The position numbers were made by a program, and so were the translations under genes. Below the pieces are notes generated by a model, which ran no database searches, was not told where the DNA came from, and was given only the letters and a program-made list of their open reading frames with translations. This document shows positions 48,906 to 58,296 of a DNA stretch of 64,000 nt, one piece after another. The stretch lies in the NCBI GenBank assembly GCA_963783095.1, contig CAWAMR010000002.1:1488001-1552000 (forward strand), given 5' to 3'. Within the stretch, counting starts at the first letter, position 1, and each line of letters starts with the position of its first letter. This DNA comes from CAWAMR01 sp963783095 (lineage in GTDB: Bacteria; Planctomycetota; Planctomycetia; Gemmatales; Gemmataceae).

Positions 48906-48977
48906 GATTACTCTCCGATAAGAGGATTTTTACGGGCCGGTGGGGACCACAAATCCAACAAGAACGATCCGGTGGAA

Positions 48978-49937
48978 TCAGGCGGCCTGATTCGCCGCCC
49001 ACCGATCAATCTGGGCGTATTCGTCTTCACTGAGGTGAAATTGGGCCCCGCCGATCAGATCCTTGATCTGACCCGGATGGCGTGCGCCGGTGATTGCTCC
49101 GGTCACAGCGGGGTTGTGCAATACCCAGGCGATGCTCACCTCAGCTGGGTTGCAACCATGACGGGCACCGATCACGCGGAGCATCTTCACCAGTTCCAGA
49201 TTCCTGGACAGCAGAGGTTCGCGAAAATCAGGGTGTTGTTTCCGCCAGTCGTCCGCGGGTAGGTTTGCGATTCGGCTACGCGTCATGGCACCCGTCAATA
49301 ACCCGGAGGCCATCGGGGAATAAGCCAGTACACCGATATTGTGCCGTGCAGCAAATGGTAGGATTTCCTGTTCGACTTCCCGATGAAGTAGAGAATATCG
49401 AGGTTGGAGGGACGTGATGGGAGCGATTGCCTGAGCACGCTGCATCTGAGCGACATTAAAATTAGAGACACCGATATGTCGTACTTTCCCTTCTGCTTTG
49501 AGTTGCGCCAGAGTTGTCCAGCCTTCCTCGATATCCTCGTCCGGGTCGGGCCAATGAATCTGATAAAGATCGATGGCCTCCACACGAAGTCGTCGCAAGC
49601 TGGCTTCGCACTCCTGTCGGATGGATTGTGCCTTGAGACGATGGCCGATCTCGCAGCGCTCGTCCCAAACCATGCTGCACTTGGTAAAGACGAAGGGCTG
49701 GTTGTACACTCCCTCGAGTGCCCGCGCGACGATCTCCTCGGAATGGCCAAGTCCATATACCGCGGCAGTATCGATCCAGTTGACGCCGGCATCCATTGCT
49801 TCCCAGATAGCCGCGATCGAATCTTCATCGTTCTGGGTTCCCCAGGCAAATTGCCAGCCCGTGCCGCCAATGGCCCATGCCCCAAATCCGATAGGTGTAA
49901 TATTCAAATCAGAGTTGCCGAGTCTTTTGGTTTTCAT
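48978..49937 (-). CDS. Aldo/keto reductase
   Basis: 319 residues with the (beta/alpha)8 reductase signature. Tetrad: Asp and Tyr in NWIDTAAVYGLGHSE, Lys in FVFTKCSM, His in DLYQIHWPDP. GVSNFNVAQM and IAWVLHNPAVTGAITGA follow as usual, the latter forming part of the NADPH site. The ORF is intact. The class resembles the YajO/YghZ group of non-animal reductases; the substrate is not predictable. Leader of a likely two-gene operon with the bicupin. Confidence 0.92.
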   Translation of the reverse strand: MKTKRLGNSDLNITPIGFGAWAIGGTGWQFAWGTQNDEDSIAAIWEAMDAGVNWIDTAAVYGLGHSEEIVARALEGVYNQPFVFTKCSMVWDERCEIGHRLKAQSIRQECEASLRRLRVEAIDLYQIHWPDPDEDIEEGWTTLAQLKAEGKVRHIGVSNFNVAQMQRAQAIAPITSLQPRYSLLHREVEQEILPFAARHNIGVLAYSPMASGLLTGAMTRSRIANLPADDWRKQHPDFREPLLSRNLELVKMLRVIGARHGCNPAEVSIAWVLHNPAVTGAITGARHPGQIKDLIGGAQFHLSEDEYAQIDRWAANQAA

Positions 49938-50371
49938 TTTTGTCTCCTGAAACGGGCCGAACCTCGAAATCGATCACGCAACGTCAACGATTTGCCGGTT
50001 CACGAAGGGTAGAAAGCAAGGAATATGCCAATCGCGTTCATGCTGGCGGGATCTGATGAGTGCGCTGACGCAAGAGATGGTTGGCTCAGGACTTGGGATC
50101 GGTCGCGATTTCTGGTCTGCTGTCGACATTCGATGCCGGCGAAATTCGGCCGAAAGATTGTCGTGGACCAATAAATTGTCAACAAGATAGAAGATCAGCC
50201 ATGAGATGCCATTTTCGGCAATGTATTGCAAGGAGCAGCTACACACTAAAGCCGGTTGGACAGGAATCTTTTTCCCGATTGGGTAGTTTTCCTTTCCTTG
50301 CCGTCCCGCTGCGTTGCTAAGATATTGGGTATCCACAATTCTCGTTTCGCCTTCTCTCCAAGGATCAACGT
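49938..50371. other. Intergenic region, no gene seen
   Basis: 434 bp between divergent genes. A 151-codon open frame on the minus strand (49974-50429) runs over the start of the oxidoreductase gene and has no motif, so it is not called. The region presumably holds both promoters. Confidence 0.5.
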
Positions 50372-51736
50372 ATGCTGCAACGTGGTACTCTCTCTCGTCG
50401 CGGATTTTTGCAAGGTTCACTGGGCGCATTGACCGCTGCCGGCTTGCCGGTCTGGTACGCCGAGCAACTCATCGCCGCCGAAGAAGTGAAAGCTTCTGCC
50501 ACCGCCCGGGCTGTCGCGGCCAGCGACAAGATCGTCATGGGTGCGATCGGCATCGGCAGCCCCCAGAGCCGGGGACGCGCCATTTATGGCGAAGCCAGGA
50601 AGCAAAAGGGTGTTGTCTACACCGCTGCGTGTGATGTTGATGGCCGGCACCTCAACAATGCGCTCGCAATGATGAAGAAAGATGGCTTCACCGATGCCAA
50701 GGGCTATTCCGACTATCGCAAATTGCTCGAAGATAAGGACATCAACGCCGTCACCATCGCCACACCGGACCACTGGCATGCACTCGTGGCCGTAGAAGCA
50801 ATGAAGCGAGGCAAAGATGTGTATTGCGAAAAACCGCTGACCTTGACTATCGCTGAAGCCCAGGCGCTGGTGCGCGTGGCGAAGGATACCGGCAAAGTGG
50901 TACAGACGGGCAGTCAACAGCGCTGCGAGATGGCCGGCAGGTTCCGCCTCGCAGCGGATCTCGTCCGCAACGGACGCATCGGCAAGGTATCGAAAATCGA
51001 GTGCCGGATCGGTGCCAACCCGGAAAGCGGGCCGATCACCAAGGCCGAGCATCCCAAGGAACTGAACTGGGACTTCTGGCTTGGCCCAACTCCCGAAATG
51101 CCGTACTACTTGGGCAAGGACGGCAAAACGAACTGCCACTACGAGTTTCGCTGGTGGTACGAACACAGCGGCGGCAAAATGACCGACTGGGGAGCCCATC
51201 ACCTCGACGTCGCACAGTGGTGCCTGGGAAAGGATGGCACCGGGCCAGTGGCGGTAGAGGTCGTCAAGGCCGATAAGCCATACGATGGCGGCGACGGCTA
51301 TAACTGTCATCCGCACTTCGAGGTACAATACACCTACGACGATGGCGCGAAAGTGCTGGCGCAGAGCGATGGCGAAAACGGCGTCAAAATCTACGGTGAG
51401 GATGGCAAGTGGATTTTCGTTAGCCGGGGAAAGATCGACGCCAGCGACAAGAAACTGCTGTCGGAGCCTCTCAAATCCGATGCAATTCAACTTTACGAAA
51501 GTCGGCCGACGAACCACATGGCGAACTTCATGGAATGTCTGAAAACCCGCAAGAAACCGATCGCCGATGTCGAAATCGGTGCCAGTTCGGTGATCGTCTG
51601 TCACCTCGGCACGATCGCCCTGCGCAGCGGCAAGAAGCTGAAGTGGGATCCGAAATCTCAGAAGTTCGTGGGCGACGACGAGGCCAACAAGATGTTGAGC
51701 AGGCCTTATCGCGATCCCTGGAAGCTGGAAGTATAA
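50372..51736 (+). CDS. Tat-exported Gfo/Idh/MocA family oxidoreductase
   Basis: 454 residues. Twin-arginine signal SRRGFLQGSLGALTAAGLPV. Rossmann fold starts IVMGAIGIGSPQSRGRA; the signature CEKPLTLTIAEAQ carries the catalytic Lys of the EKP motif, and WGAHHLDVAQW carries the second active-site region (His-His-x-x-Asp). Exported members of this family are greatly expanded in planctomycetes and are thought to act on sugars or sugar acids in the periplasm with a tightly bound NAD(P). Frame intact. Its TAA is followed by a short GTGTTCA repeat run (51743-51765). Confidence 0.92.
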   Translation: MLQRGTLSRRGFLQGSLGALTAAGLPVWYAEQLIAAEEVKASATARAVAASDKIVMGAIGIGSPQSRGRAIYGEARKQKGVVYTAACDVDGRHLNNALAMMKKDGFTDAKGYSDYRKLLEDKDINAVTIATPDHWHALVAVEAMKRGKDVYCEKPLTLTIAEAQALVRVAKDTGKVVQTGSQQRCEMAGRFRLAADLVRNGRIGKVSKIECRIGANPESGPITKAEHPKELNWDFWLGPTPEMPYYLGKDGKTNCHYEFRWWYEHSGGKMTDWGAHHLDVAQWCLGKDGTGPVAVEVVKADKPYDGGDGYNCHPHFEVQYTYDDGAKVLAQSDGENGVKIYGEDGKWIFVSRGKIDASDKKLLSEPLKSDAIQLYESRPTNHMANFMECLKTRKKPIADVEIGASSVIVCHLGTIALRSGKKLKWDPKSQKFVGDDEANKMLSRPYRDPWKLEV

Positions 51737-51742
51737 CACGAG

Positions 51743-51890
51743 TGTTCAGTGTTCAGTGTTCAGTAAGAACCGACGGAAAGTGACGATGAAGGACGAAGGA
51801 GAAGAACCTTGGGACTTGTTAGGGTGTCTTCCCTTCATCTTTTCTTGGAGTCGGTCGAAATGTCATTCCCTCGTCCTTCCCGAAGGCAGT
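51743..51890. repeat. Mosaic of GTGTTCA and GAAGGACGAAGG repeats
   Basis: GTGTTCAGTGTTCAGTGTTC (51743 onward) without a nearby complementary arm, then GATGAAGGACGAAGGAGAAG (51785-51804) facing CCCTTCATCTTTTC and CATTCCCTCGTCCTTCCCG (to 51885). The right arm overlaps the first codons of the release-factor-like gene (start 51860). Confidence 0.6.
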
Positions 51891-52414
51891 GGTCCGCATT
51901 GACGGAAGATCAACTGCTGGCGCAGTGTGAGGTCGATACGTATCGGGCCAGCGGTCCCGGTGGACAGAAACGCAACAAAACGAGTTCGGCGGTTCGGTTG
52001 CGCCATCTACCCAGCGGCCTGATTGTGATCGCAGAAGAAAGCCGATCGCAACACGAGAACAAAGCGAAAGCATTGGGTCGGTTGCGTCGGGCGCTGTTCC
52101 TCGAACTGCGCGAACCATTGATGCCCGAGGAATTAACGCCGCAGGCGCTGGCAAGGCATCCGGAGTATGCCGATGCGCACGACATGGACGGACGACTCCA
52201 TTTGGGAGCAAAGAATCCGCGCTTCTGGACGGTGGTTGGTCTGGTTCTCGATGTGCTGGTCGCCGTGCAGTCTCGCGTCAGTGATGCTGCGGGAATCCTC
52301 GGCATTTCGACGGGAAACCTGATCGATTTTCTCGAAACCGATCCCAAAGTGTGGCAAGTGACGAACAGGATGCGGCAACAGTTTGAACAGAAACCGCTGC
52401 GAAGCACAAAGTGA
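51860..52414 (+). CDS. Peptide chain release factor-like protein (RF-1 domain)
   Basis: 184 residues from ATG 51860. The catalytic motif ASGPGGQKRNKTSSAVRLRH contains the GGQ tripeptide (34-36) that triggers peptidyl-tRNA hydrolysis. It lacks the codon-recognition domain of RF1/RF2, as in the ArfB/PrfH rescue group, but has a C-terminal extension (VLVAVQSRVSDAAGILGIST) different from the basic tail of ArfB. A role in ribosome rescue is likely. Its first residues lie in a repeat arm, and its TGA stop is part of the next repeat element (AAGTGACAAGG). Confidence 0.88.
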   Translation: MSFPRPSRRQWSALTEDQLLAQCEVDTYRASGPGGQKRNKTSSAVRLRHLPSGLIVIAEESRSQHENKAKALGRLRRALFLELREPLMPEELTPQALARHPEYADAHDMDGRLHLGAKNPRFWTVVGLVLDVLVAVQSRVSDAAGILGISTGNLIDFLETDPKVWQVTNRMRQQFEQKPLRSTK

Positions 52415-52553
52415 CAAGGTGACAAGGTGACAAGGTGACACGGTGATAAGAGTAATCTGCTAGACATTGCTTTGGCGAGTTCGATCATCAAGAGCTTACC
52501 TTATTACCTACTTGATCGTCACCTTGCCACCTTGTCACCTTGTCACCTTGTCA
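52411..52553. repeat. Inverted GTGACAAG repeat element
   Basis: Left arm GTGACAAGGTGACAAGGTGA (52411 onward, period 8), right arm CACCTTGCCACCTTGTCACC ending TTGTCA at 52553. The left arm supplies the TGA stop of the release-factor-like gene. Loop about 75 bases. Confidence 0.88.
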
Positions 52554-52587
52554 TCGATCGACCCGTGTCCCAAGGGAAGTTCCCGCA

Positions 52588-53040
52588 ATGCCTGCTCCTC
52601 ATTCCTTTTCGTGGGTTGAAGTGCCGTTCCTGGCGGCATCCGCATCCCCTTACGATCTGGAAGAACTGCTTTGGTTACGGCAGCACGGCATCGACATTAT
52701 TCTGACGCTCACCGAAGATCCGCTGCCACGCAGTTGGGTCGATGATGCAGGATTGATGATGGTCCACGTACCGATCCAGGACATGGATAGCCCGACCGAA
52801 GAACAATTCGACGAGTGTATTTCGGTAATTCGCCGCGCTGTAGCGGCAAAAATGGGCGTATTGGTTCATTGCCTGGCGGGCAGAGGGCGAACGGGGACGA
52901 TCCTCGCCGGATATCTTGTCTCCAAAGGGTTATCCTCTCGGGATGCTATCCGACAGATTCGCCAGATGCGGCCCGGATCGATCGAAACATCCGAACAGGA
53001 ACAGGCCGTCCACAAATGGGCGAGGAAACAGACTTCGTAG
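52588..53040 (+). CDS. Dual-specificity / tyrosine phosphatase
   Basis: 150 residues. The P-loop VLVHCLAGRGRTGT matches HCx5R-T, with Cys95 as nucleophile; general acid candidates are in PIQDMDSP (Asp65/Asp67). The size and sequence LTEDPLPRSW...HVPIQDMDSPT resemble the small Cdc14/DUSP23-like phosphatases. It may counteract a Ser/Thr kinase, and the next gene encodes a kinase-like protein. Its stop codon TAG is the first three bases of a TAGTGTTCAG repeat element. Confidence 0.9.
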   Translation: MPAPHSFSWVEVPFLAASASPYDLEELLWLRQHGIDIILTLTEDPLPRSWVDDAGLMMVHVPIQDMDSPTEEQFDECISVIRRAVAAKMGVLVHCLAGRGRTGTILAGYLVSKGLSSRDAIRQIRQMRPGSIETSEQEQAVHKWARKQTS

Positions 53041-53126
53041 TGTTCAGTGTTCAGTTAAACCCGTCGGTCAACCGAAAGGAAATGGGATGTCTTTGCCGAA
53101 AACTGAAAACTGAAAACTGAACACTA
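53038..53126. repeat. Inverted tandem-repeat element, TAGTG...CACTA ends
   Basis: Left arm TAGTGTTCAGTGTTCAG, right arm CTGAAAACTGAAAACTGAAC ending CACTA (53122-53126). TAG (53038-53040) is the phosphatase stop codon. Same family as 5176-5256. Confidence 0.88.
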
Positions 53127-53207
53127 CATACTCTTGCCCTCCCCCCAAGTAACAGACTACAATCTTCCATTGCCTACCTCAACACAACCCCCCGCCGAGA
53201 GCTATGC

Positions 53208-54785
53208 ATGTCGACCGAGTTGATGTCGGAATTTCTTCAACGACTTGATGCGAGCCGGCTACTCGATAATGACCGAATCGATGAGTTGCTGCGCCGACCG
53301 GAACCCCCTCAGGGCGACGTTGCCGGCGTGGAAAGCTTCCTCGAAGGAAAAGGCTGGCTGACCAGGTTCCAGATCGATGAGATTCGAGAAGGACGCGGTG
53401 ATCGACTGACTTTCAATGGCTATCAACTCGTCGAGAAACTCGCGGATCTGCCGAGCGGAGCAGTCTATAAGGCTACGCATCCAGCGCTTCTGGAAGCGGT
53501 GACATTCCAGTGGCTCGACCCGGCTTGGCTCGAACCTGCCGATCGTATCCACGATTTTCTTCATAGAGCCCAGAGCGTCAGTTCGATATCCCACCCGCAT
53601 TTGCTAAATATTCTCGATGCAGGACTGGCGCACGGGACGCTTTTCATTGTGTCCGAATCGATCGATTCCACCGATCTTGGACATCTCGTGAGCGAAATGG
53701 GAGCGGTGCCGGTGCCGCTGGCTTGCGAGTATACCCGGCAAGCTGCCGTTGGCTTGCAAGCGGTTCACAAGCGCGGCCTGGCTCATGGTGATTTTTCGCC
53801 TTCCCGAATGCTGCTATTCCCCGTGACTCGGAAGGTCAAACCGAATGGCAGTCCAAAATCGGTCTCGATTCGTCCCAGTCCCTCAGCAACGCTGAAAGTT
53901 TCTGACGCCGGACAAATTCCCATTCGCCCTGCTGTTGCTGAAATCGCACCGGATCAGTCTTCCCATCTGGGTGCTGTGGGCTACATGGCCCCGGAACGAG
54001 TGAATCGTTCCGGTTATGATCCGCGCCAGGATGTCTACAGTCTGGGCGCTAGTTTGTACTTTCTATTATCGGGACGTTCACCCTTACAATCGACCAACCC
54101 TTCGGACGCGCTGCTCGAACTCCAGCGAAGCGAGCCGACAGGCATTGAAACTTTGCGCACCGACGTGCCTCCCGGTCTAGCCCAGTTGATCCAGCGGATG
54201 TTGTCGAAAGACCCACAACGACGGCCCGCCGATGCCGGTGAAGTGGCGGCAGCGGTCCAGAGATATTGCACGCTGGCTACATCTCCAACGAATCCTGCGC
54301 CGATTCCCACGGCGATAGAAACCCTCACGCATCCTGTGCCGATGCTGAATAAGGCAAATTCGATGGCAACTGATCCGGAACCCTTGCCGATGGCAGAAGA
54401 ACTACCCGGTCTTGAACCTTTGCCGGAGTCGGTAACGGATTCGCAAGTGTATTCACCGCGCAACCCCGCGCCTTACGTTGAACTCCTTCCAGAAGTTGAA
54501 CATCACGATCCGTTCGGCGGGCACCAGGATGATGGTCCATCGGAAAGACAACCCCGACCCGAACACGAAAAAATGAGCAGTACCAAAGCGGTGGTATTGA
54601 TTATCCTGGCAATCGCTTTGCACCTTGCTGCCTATGTGATGCTGGCCTGGTACATCAAGTTTTGGCCGTTTAACGCATCGGAGCAAACAACTCCCGAAAA
54701 CAAGACGGAGCACAAAACACCGGTCAAGAAAAAACGCGGCCATTCAACATCAGCTCTGGAGTGGCGCGGTGAGATGATGAGGTGA
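53208..54785 (+). CDS. Membrane-anchored Ser/Thr pseudokinase
   Basis: 525 residues. The fold is recognisably a protein kinase: HAL-type N-lobe helix HPHLLNILDAG, VSESIDS hinge, GYMAPERVN, DVYSLGASLYFLLSG and RMLSKDPQRRPADA. The chemistry is lost: no glycine-rich loop (LADLPSGAVYKATHP), no VAIK lysine (EAVTFQWLDP), HRD replaced by AHGDFSPSRM and DFG replaced by VSDAGQI. A proline/glutamate-rich linker (360-450) leads to one membrane helix (VLIILAIALHLAAYVMLAWY) and a basic tail. It may act as a scaffold or as the target of the adjacent phosphatase. Its stop TGA lies in a GGTGACAAGG repeat. Confidence 0.88.
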   Translation: MSTELMSEFLQRLDASRLLDNDRIDELLRRPEPPQGDVAGVESFLEGKGWLTRFQIDEIREGRGDRLTFNGYQLVEKLADLPSGAVYKATHPALLEAVTFQWLDPAWLEPADRIHDFLHRAQSVSSISHPHLLNILDAGLAHGTLFIVSESIDSTDLGHLVSEMGAVPVPLACEYTRQAAVGLQAVHKRGLAHGDFSPSRMLLFPVTRKVKPNGSPKSVSIRPSPSATLKVSDAGQIPIRPAVAEIAPDQSSHLGAVGYMAPERVNRSGYDPRQDVYSLGASLYFLLSGRSPLQSTNPSDALLELQRSEPTGIETLRTDVPPGLAQLIQRMLSKDPQRRPADAGEVAAAVQRYCTLATSPTNPAPIPTAIETLTHPVPMLNKANSMATDPEPLPMAEELPGLEPLPESVTDSQVYSPRNPAPYVELLPEVEHHDPFGGHQDDGPSERQPRPEHEKMSSTKAVVLIILAIALHLAAYVMLAWYIKFWPFNASEQTTPENKTEHKTPVKKKRGHSTSALEWRGEMMR

Positions 54786-54797
54786 CAAGGTGACAAG
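54781..54797. repeat. Half element of the GTGACAAG family
   Basis: GGTGACAAGGTGACAAG directly at the 3' end of the pseudokinase gene, providing its TGA. No complementary arm follows within 100 bases. Confidence 0.7.
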
Positions 54798-54936
54798 ATA
54801 ACCTGGATAGTCGATCGGATATGATTCCCACCAGATCAATTTTCGGAGATTCAGCAGGCCAAAGTTGGTCATGGTTTAGCGTGATTGCCGGATGGCCTTT
54901 TTTGCGGTCGCCAGCCGGCTTCTCCTGCAACATCAC

Positions 54937-55242
54937 TCATGCCGTTTCCGCCAACACCCGGACCTCCTGCTGGAGGCGCTTCCCAAGTCGATCCTTTTCA
55001 ACTTCCAAATCATGGCGGGCCTGCAAGTTCAACCAAAACCGCTCGGAAGTGCCGAAGTACCTGGACAAGCGCAATGCTGTGTCGGCCGAGATAGCACGTG
55101 ACCCGCGCACGATTTCATTGATGCGTCGCGCGGGAACGCTGATCTCTTTGGCCAAGCGGTATTGGCTTAGGCCAAACGGCTGAAGAAACTCCTCCAGCAG
55201 TACTTCCCCAGGATGAATGGGTGAATGTTTTCGTCGTGTCAT
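54937..55242 (-). CDS. higA: HigA-family antitoxin (XRE)
   Basis: 101 residues from ATG 55240-55242; a longer frame upstream overlaps the toxin. HPGEVLLEEFLQPFGLSQYR opens the typical HigA helix-turn-helix, followed by RINEIVRGSRAISADTALRL and RYFGTSERFWLNLQARHDLE. Binds its own promoter and neutralises HigB. It is the second gene, with the toxin five bases upstream, which is the usual higBA order. Confidence 0.92.
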   Translation of the reverse strand: MTRRKHSPIHPGEVLLEEFLQPFGLSQYRLAKEISVPARRINEIVRGSRAISADTALRLSRYFGTSERFWLNLQARHDLEVEKDRLGKRLQQEVRVLAETA

Positions 55243-55247
55243 AGTGG

Positions 55248-55529
55248 TTAATGGTAATCGGTGATTTCTACTTCGTGCGCATCTCCTTCGCTCCACCGAA
55301 AGCAGATTCGCCATTGGTCGTTGATTCGGATGCTGTGCTGTCCGTCACGGTCGCCCTTGAGCTTCTCCAGGCGGTTGCCTGGCGGCACACGAAGATCTTC
55401 CAAAGATTCAGCAGCATCAAGCACGGCCAACTTGCGCAGTGCGGCCCGCTGAAGTTTGCCGGCGAATCGCTTGACTTTTTCGCGCTCAAAGAGCAGTGCT
55501 GTATTCTTATCGGCGAAACTCCGGATCAT
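55248..55529 (-). CDS. higB: HigB-family toxin (RelE fold)
   Basis: 93 residues. MIRSFADKNTALLFERE, then KLAVLDAAESLEDLRVPPGN, LEKLKGDRDGQHSIRINDQW and RICFRWSEGDAHEVEITDYH are the classic HigB segments. The C-terminal Arg/His residues form the ribosome-dependent mRNA cleavage site. Complete and in frame. Confidence 0.93.
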   Translation of the reverse strand: MIRSFADKNTALLFEREKVKRFAGKLQRAALRKLAVLDAAESLEDLRVPPGNRLEKLKGDRDGQHSIRINDQWRICFRWSEGDAHEVEITDYH

Positions 55530-55600
55530 GGGCGTATAGTAACGCGCTGCGCTATTAACGTCAAGCGTTAAGCCCGCAATGCGACGCCCAGGATGAATCG

Positions 55601-55822
55601 ATGCTCTACATCCACCCCGATGACTTCATCGATTGCGGTGCCTGTATCAGCGAGTGCCCCGTCTCAGCGATCTATCTGGATACTGAGGTGCCGGGACCGT
55701 GGGTCGGCTACGTGGAATTGAACATGAGAAAAACACAAGAGTTGATCGCCGGAAAAATCGGCCATATCACCGAGAAACAGGAACCAAAAATCGCAGAGAA
55801 GTGTCGAAAAGCTGGAGAGTAG
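55601..55822 (+). pseudogene. Truncated 7Fe-type ferredoxin (FdxA-like)
   Basis: 73 residues. LYIHPDDFIDCGACISECPV then SAIYLDTEVPGPWVGYVELN is the second half of an FdxA-like ferredoxin, including CxxCxxxCP of one cluster. The ~35 N-terminal residues that hold the first cluster and the remaining ligand are missing; the DNA upstream of 55601 holds only the higB leader. The product, if made, would lack a full cluster set. Counted as a remnant, though a re-started small protein cannot be excluded. Confidence 0.65.
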
Positions 55823-55955
55823 GTGAACGTCGTGCCTGCCTAATGATGAGTGCGTTCTCATAATCGATTGAATCGATTTTTGCGGATTGCATCTCGGCGG
55901 TCGAATGAGTAGACTCTCAAATGGTGCTCTCGCCACTCTCCCTCATTTGAGGATC

Positions 55956-56971
55956 ATGCTCATGTTTTCGCTCCCGAGTCGGATCAGATTGCTTGCCTTC
56001 GTCGGCTTGGCGCTGATTACTCAGCCGGCACTTGCCCAGGAAGATTCAGGGCAGAAAGTCTACAAACAAGGACTCAAAGCTGCGGCCTTCATCATTAGCC
56101 CGCGCGGCAACGATCGAATCGCCATCGGCTCCGGTTCGCTGATCGATGCCCATAAGAGACTTGTGATTACCAATGAGCATGTGGTTGGAGATGCCAAGGA
56201 GGTCATGGTCCTCTTTGCCATGTTCGAGAAGAATAAGCTCATCAACGACAAAGAGAAATATCTCAAGCTGATCGAAGATGAGATGCACATCAAGGGTAAG
56301 GTACTGCACAAAGAAGTCGGCGCGATCTGGCGGTGATCCAACTCGAAAAACTTCCTCCTGGCGTCCTGCCCGTCAAGTTCGCTGCCGATAGCCCAGGAAC
56401 CGGCGCGAATGTTCACTCGATCGGCAATCCGGGGGCCAGCGATGCATTGTGGGTCTACACGCCCGGTAAAGTGCGGTCGGTTTACAAGAAGACCTGGACT
56501 GCCGGGAAAGCGCGGACGGAACACAAGGCAACGATTATTGAGGCAACCTCGCCGACCAGCCCAGGGGATAGCGGTGGCCCGCTCTTTAACGACAAGGCCG
56601 AGCAAATTGGTGTCACGCAGGGCGGCATCGTCGATCCGAGCGCTCAGGGTTACAGTTACTTCATCGATGTGACCAAGATCAAGGCGTTTCTGAAGGAGCA
56701 CAAAATCACGGTCAGTTCCGCGCCTCCTCCAGCGGTCGCGACGGAGACTTCCGATATCACCAAGAAAAAAGATCCTCCGAAGCCGATGGTGACGGATGCA
56801 GAGAAAGACGAAAAGAACGCCCGGACGATGCTGTTGCTGACAAAACCATTGGCCGCCAACCGCGAAAAGAAGGCCACCGCCATCGCACGCCTCAACGAGC
56901 TGATCGAGAAGTATCCCAAGACCAAAGCAGCCCAGGAAGCTGAAGAATTGTTGAAAAAATTGCGGATGTAA
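55956..56971 (+). CDS. Secreted S1C-like trypsin-family serine protease, copy 1
   Basis: About 338 residues from ATG 55956 (TGAGGATC upstream), with one frame change near 56328. Signal peptide to about residue 28 (LALITQPALAQ). Triad: His in VITNEHVVG, Asp in the RDLAVIQ segment just at the frame change, Ser in TSPGDSGGPLF. No PDZ domain. The C-terminal tail after residue 260 has a charged linker and a TPR-like helix pair (IARLNELIEKYPKTKAAQEA, EELLKKLRM). Copy 2 follows after 178 bp. Confidence 0.88.
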
Positions 56972-57149
56972 TTGCTTTGCGATCTTGCCCTTCCAAGAAT
57001 TGACGTAAGATTGGTTGTCGAAATGCTGGAAGTTTCGCGTGACAATCAGGCCGCAGGCTGCAATAATTGAAAGAGTAGTCAAGCGTCAAACTGCACGGAA
57101 CCCGACACCGCCAACTACACCCGCCCGCTCTTCGACAACGGATTTGAGG

Positions 57150-58185
57150 ATGGATCGCATGCAATCTCTCCTGACACGAATAACGTCCCGGACCGCAGGG
57201 TTATGGACCCTGTTGGTTCTCGTCGCTCAACCGGCGTTCGGCCAGGAAGATGCGGGACAAAAGGTTTACAAACACGGCTTGAAATCCACGGCGTTTATTA
57301 TCAGGCGGCTCGGCCCCAATCGCGCCGCTATGGGTTCCGGCTCGTTGATTGATGCGAAGAAAAAGCTGGTATTGACCAACGAGCATGTCGTCGGCAACGC
57401 AACCGATGTAGTCGTCTTCTTTCCTCTCTTCGAAAAAGGAAAACCCAATAACAGCAAGGATCGCTACATGAGCAAGCAAGGGCTGGATCTGATCATCAGG
57501 GGAAAAGTATTATTCAAGGATGTAAGTCGGGATCTGGCCGTCATTCAACTCGAAAAATTGGCACCGGGAATCGTGCCGGTCAAATTCGCCGCCGACAATC
57601 CAGACGTTGGCACAGCGGTTCACTCGATCGGCAATCCGGGAGCCAGCGACGCCTTGTGGGTCTATACGCCGGGCAAAGTGCGATCCGTCTACAAAAAAAA
57701 TTGGGTCGCCGGACCAGGAGAGCCAAGAGCACAAGGCAACGATCGTCGAGACGACTTCACCGACCAGTCCGGGCGATAGCGGCGGGCCGCTATTCAACGA
57801 AAAGGCAGAACTGATCGGTGTCACGCAGGGCGGCATCGTCGATCCCAAGGCGCAGGGCTATAGCTACTTCATCAGTGTGACCAAGGTCAAAGGGTTTCTG
57901 AAGGAACACAAAATCGTTGTCACTTCGGCCGCCCTGACGCCCGAACCCGATGAGCCTGACATGACCGTGAAAACTTCTCCTTCACCTAAAACAGATAACA
58001 CCTCCGCGCAGCAGGAGAAGGACGAAAAAACTGCCAACTTGATCTTGTCCCTCACCAAATCGTTAGTGAAGAATCCCGATAAGAGGGATGTTGCTATCGC
58101 ACGGCTCAATGAATTGATTGAGAAGTACCCCAAAACCAAAGCCGCAGCGGAAGCAGGGGCGCTGCTCAAGAAACTGCGGATGTGA
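57150..58185 (+). CDS. Secreted S1C-like trypsin-family serine protease, copy 2
   Basis: About 345 residues from ATG 57150 (TTTGAGGA upstream), with one frame change near 57720 at GGACCAGGAGAGCC. Signal peptide ends LVAQPAFGQ. Triad: His in VLTNEHVVG, Asp in SRDLAVIQ, Ser in TSPGDSGGPLF. Similar to copy 1 throughout, including QEDAGQKVYKHGLKSTAFII, GNPGASDALWVYTPGKVRSV and the C-terminal TPR-like tail. The linker (TPEPDEPDMTVKTSPSPKTD) has diverged most, so this is an older duplication than that of the nucleotidyltransferases. Confidence 0.88.
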
Positions 58186-58296
58186 ACTCTCGCCATTTTC
58201 CCCCTTTTCACGTCGTTACTCTTGCGTCCTGGACAGCCCAATCATAATCTGACAATACATCGCTTCGCCTCTGCACTCCCCGACGGAATCTGCTTC

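Noticed and set aside
49974..50429. 151-codon frame on the minus strand before the oxidoreductase gene
   Set aside because: It crosses the start of a well-supported gene on the other strand and has no recognisable features.
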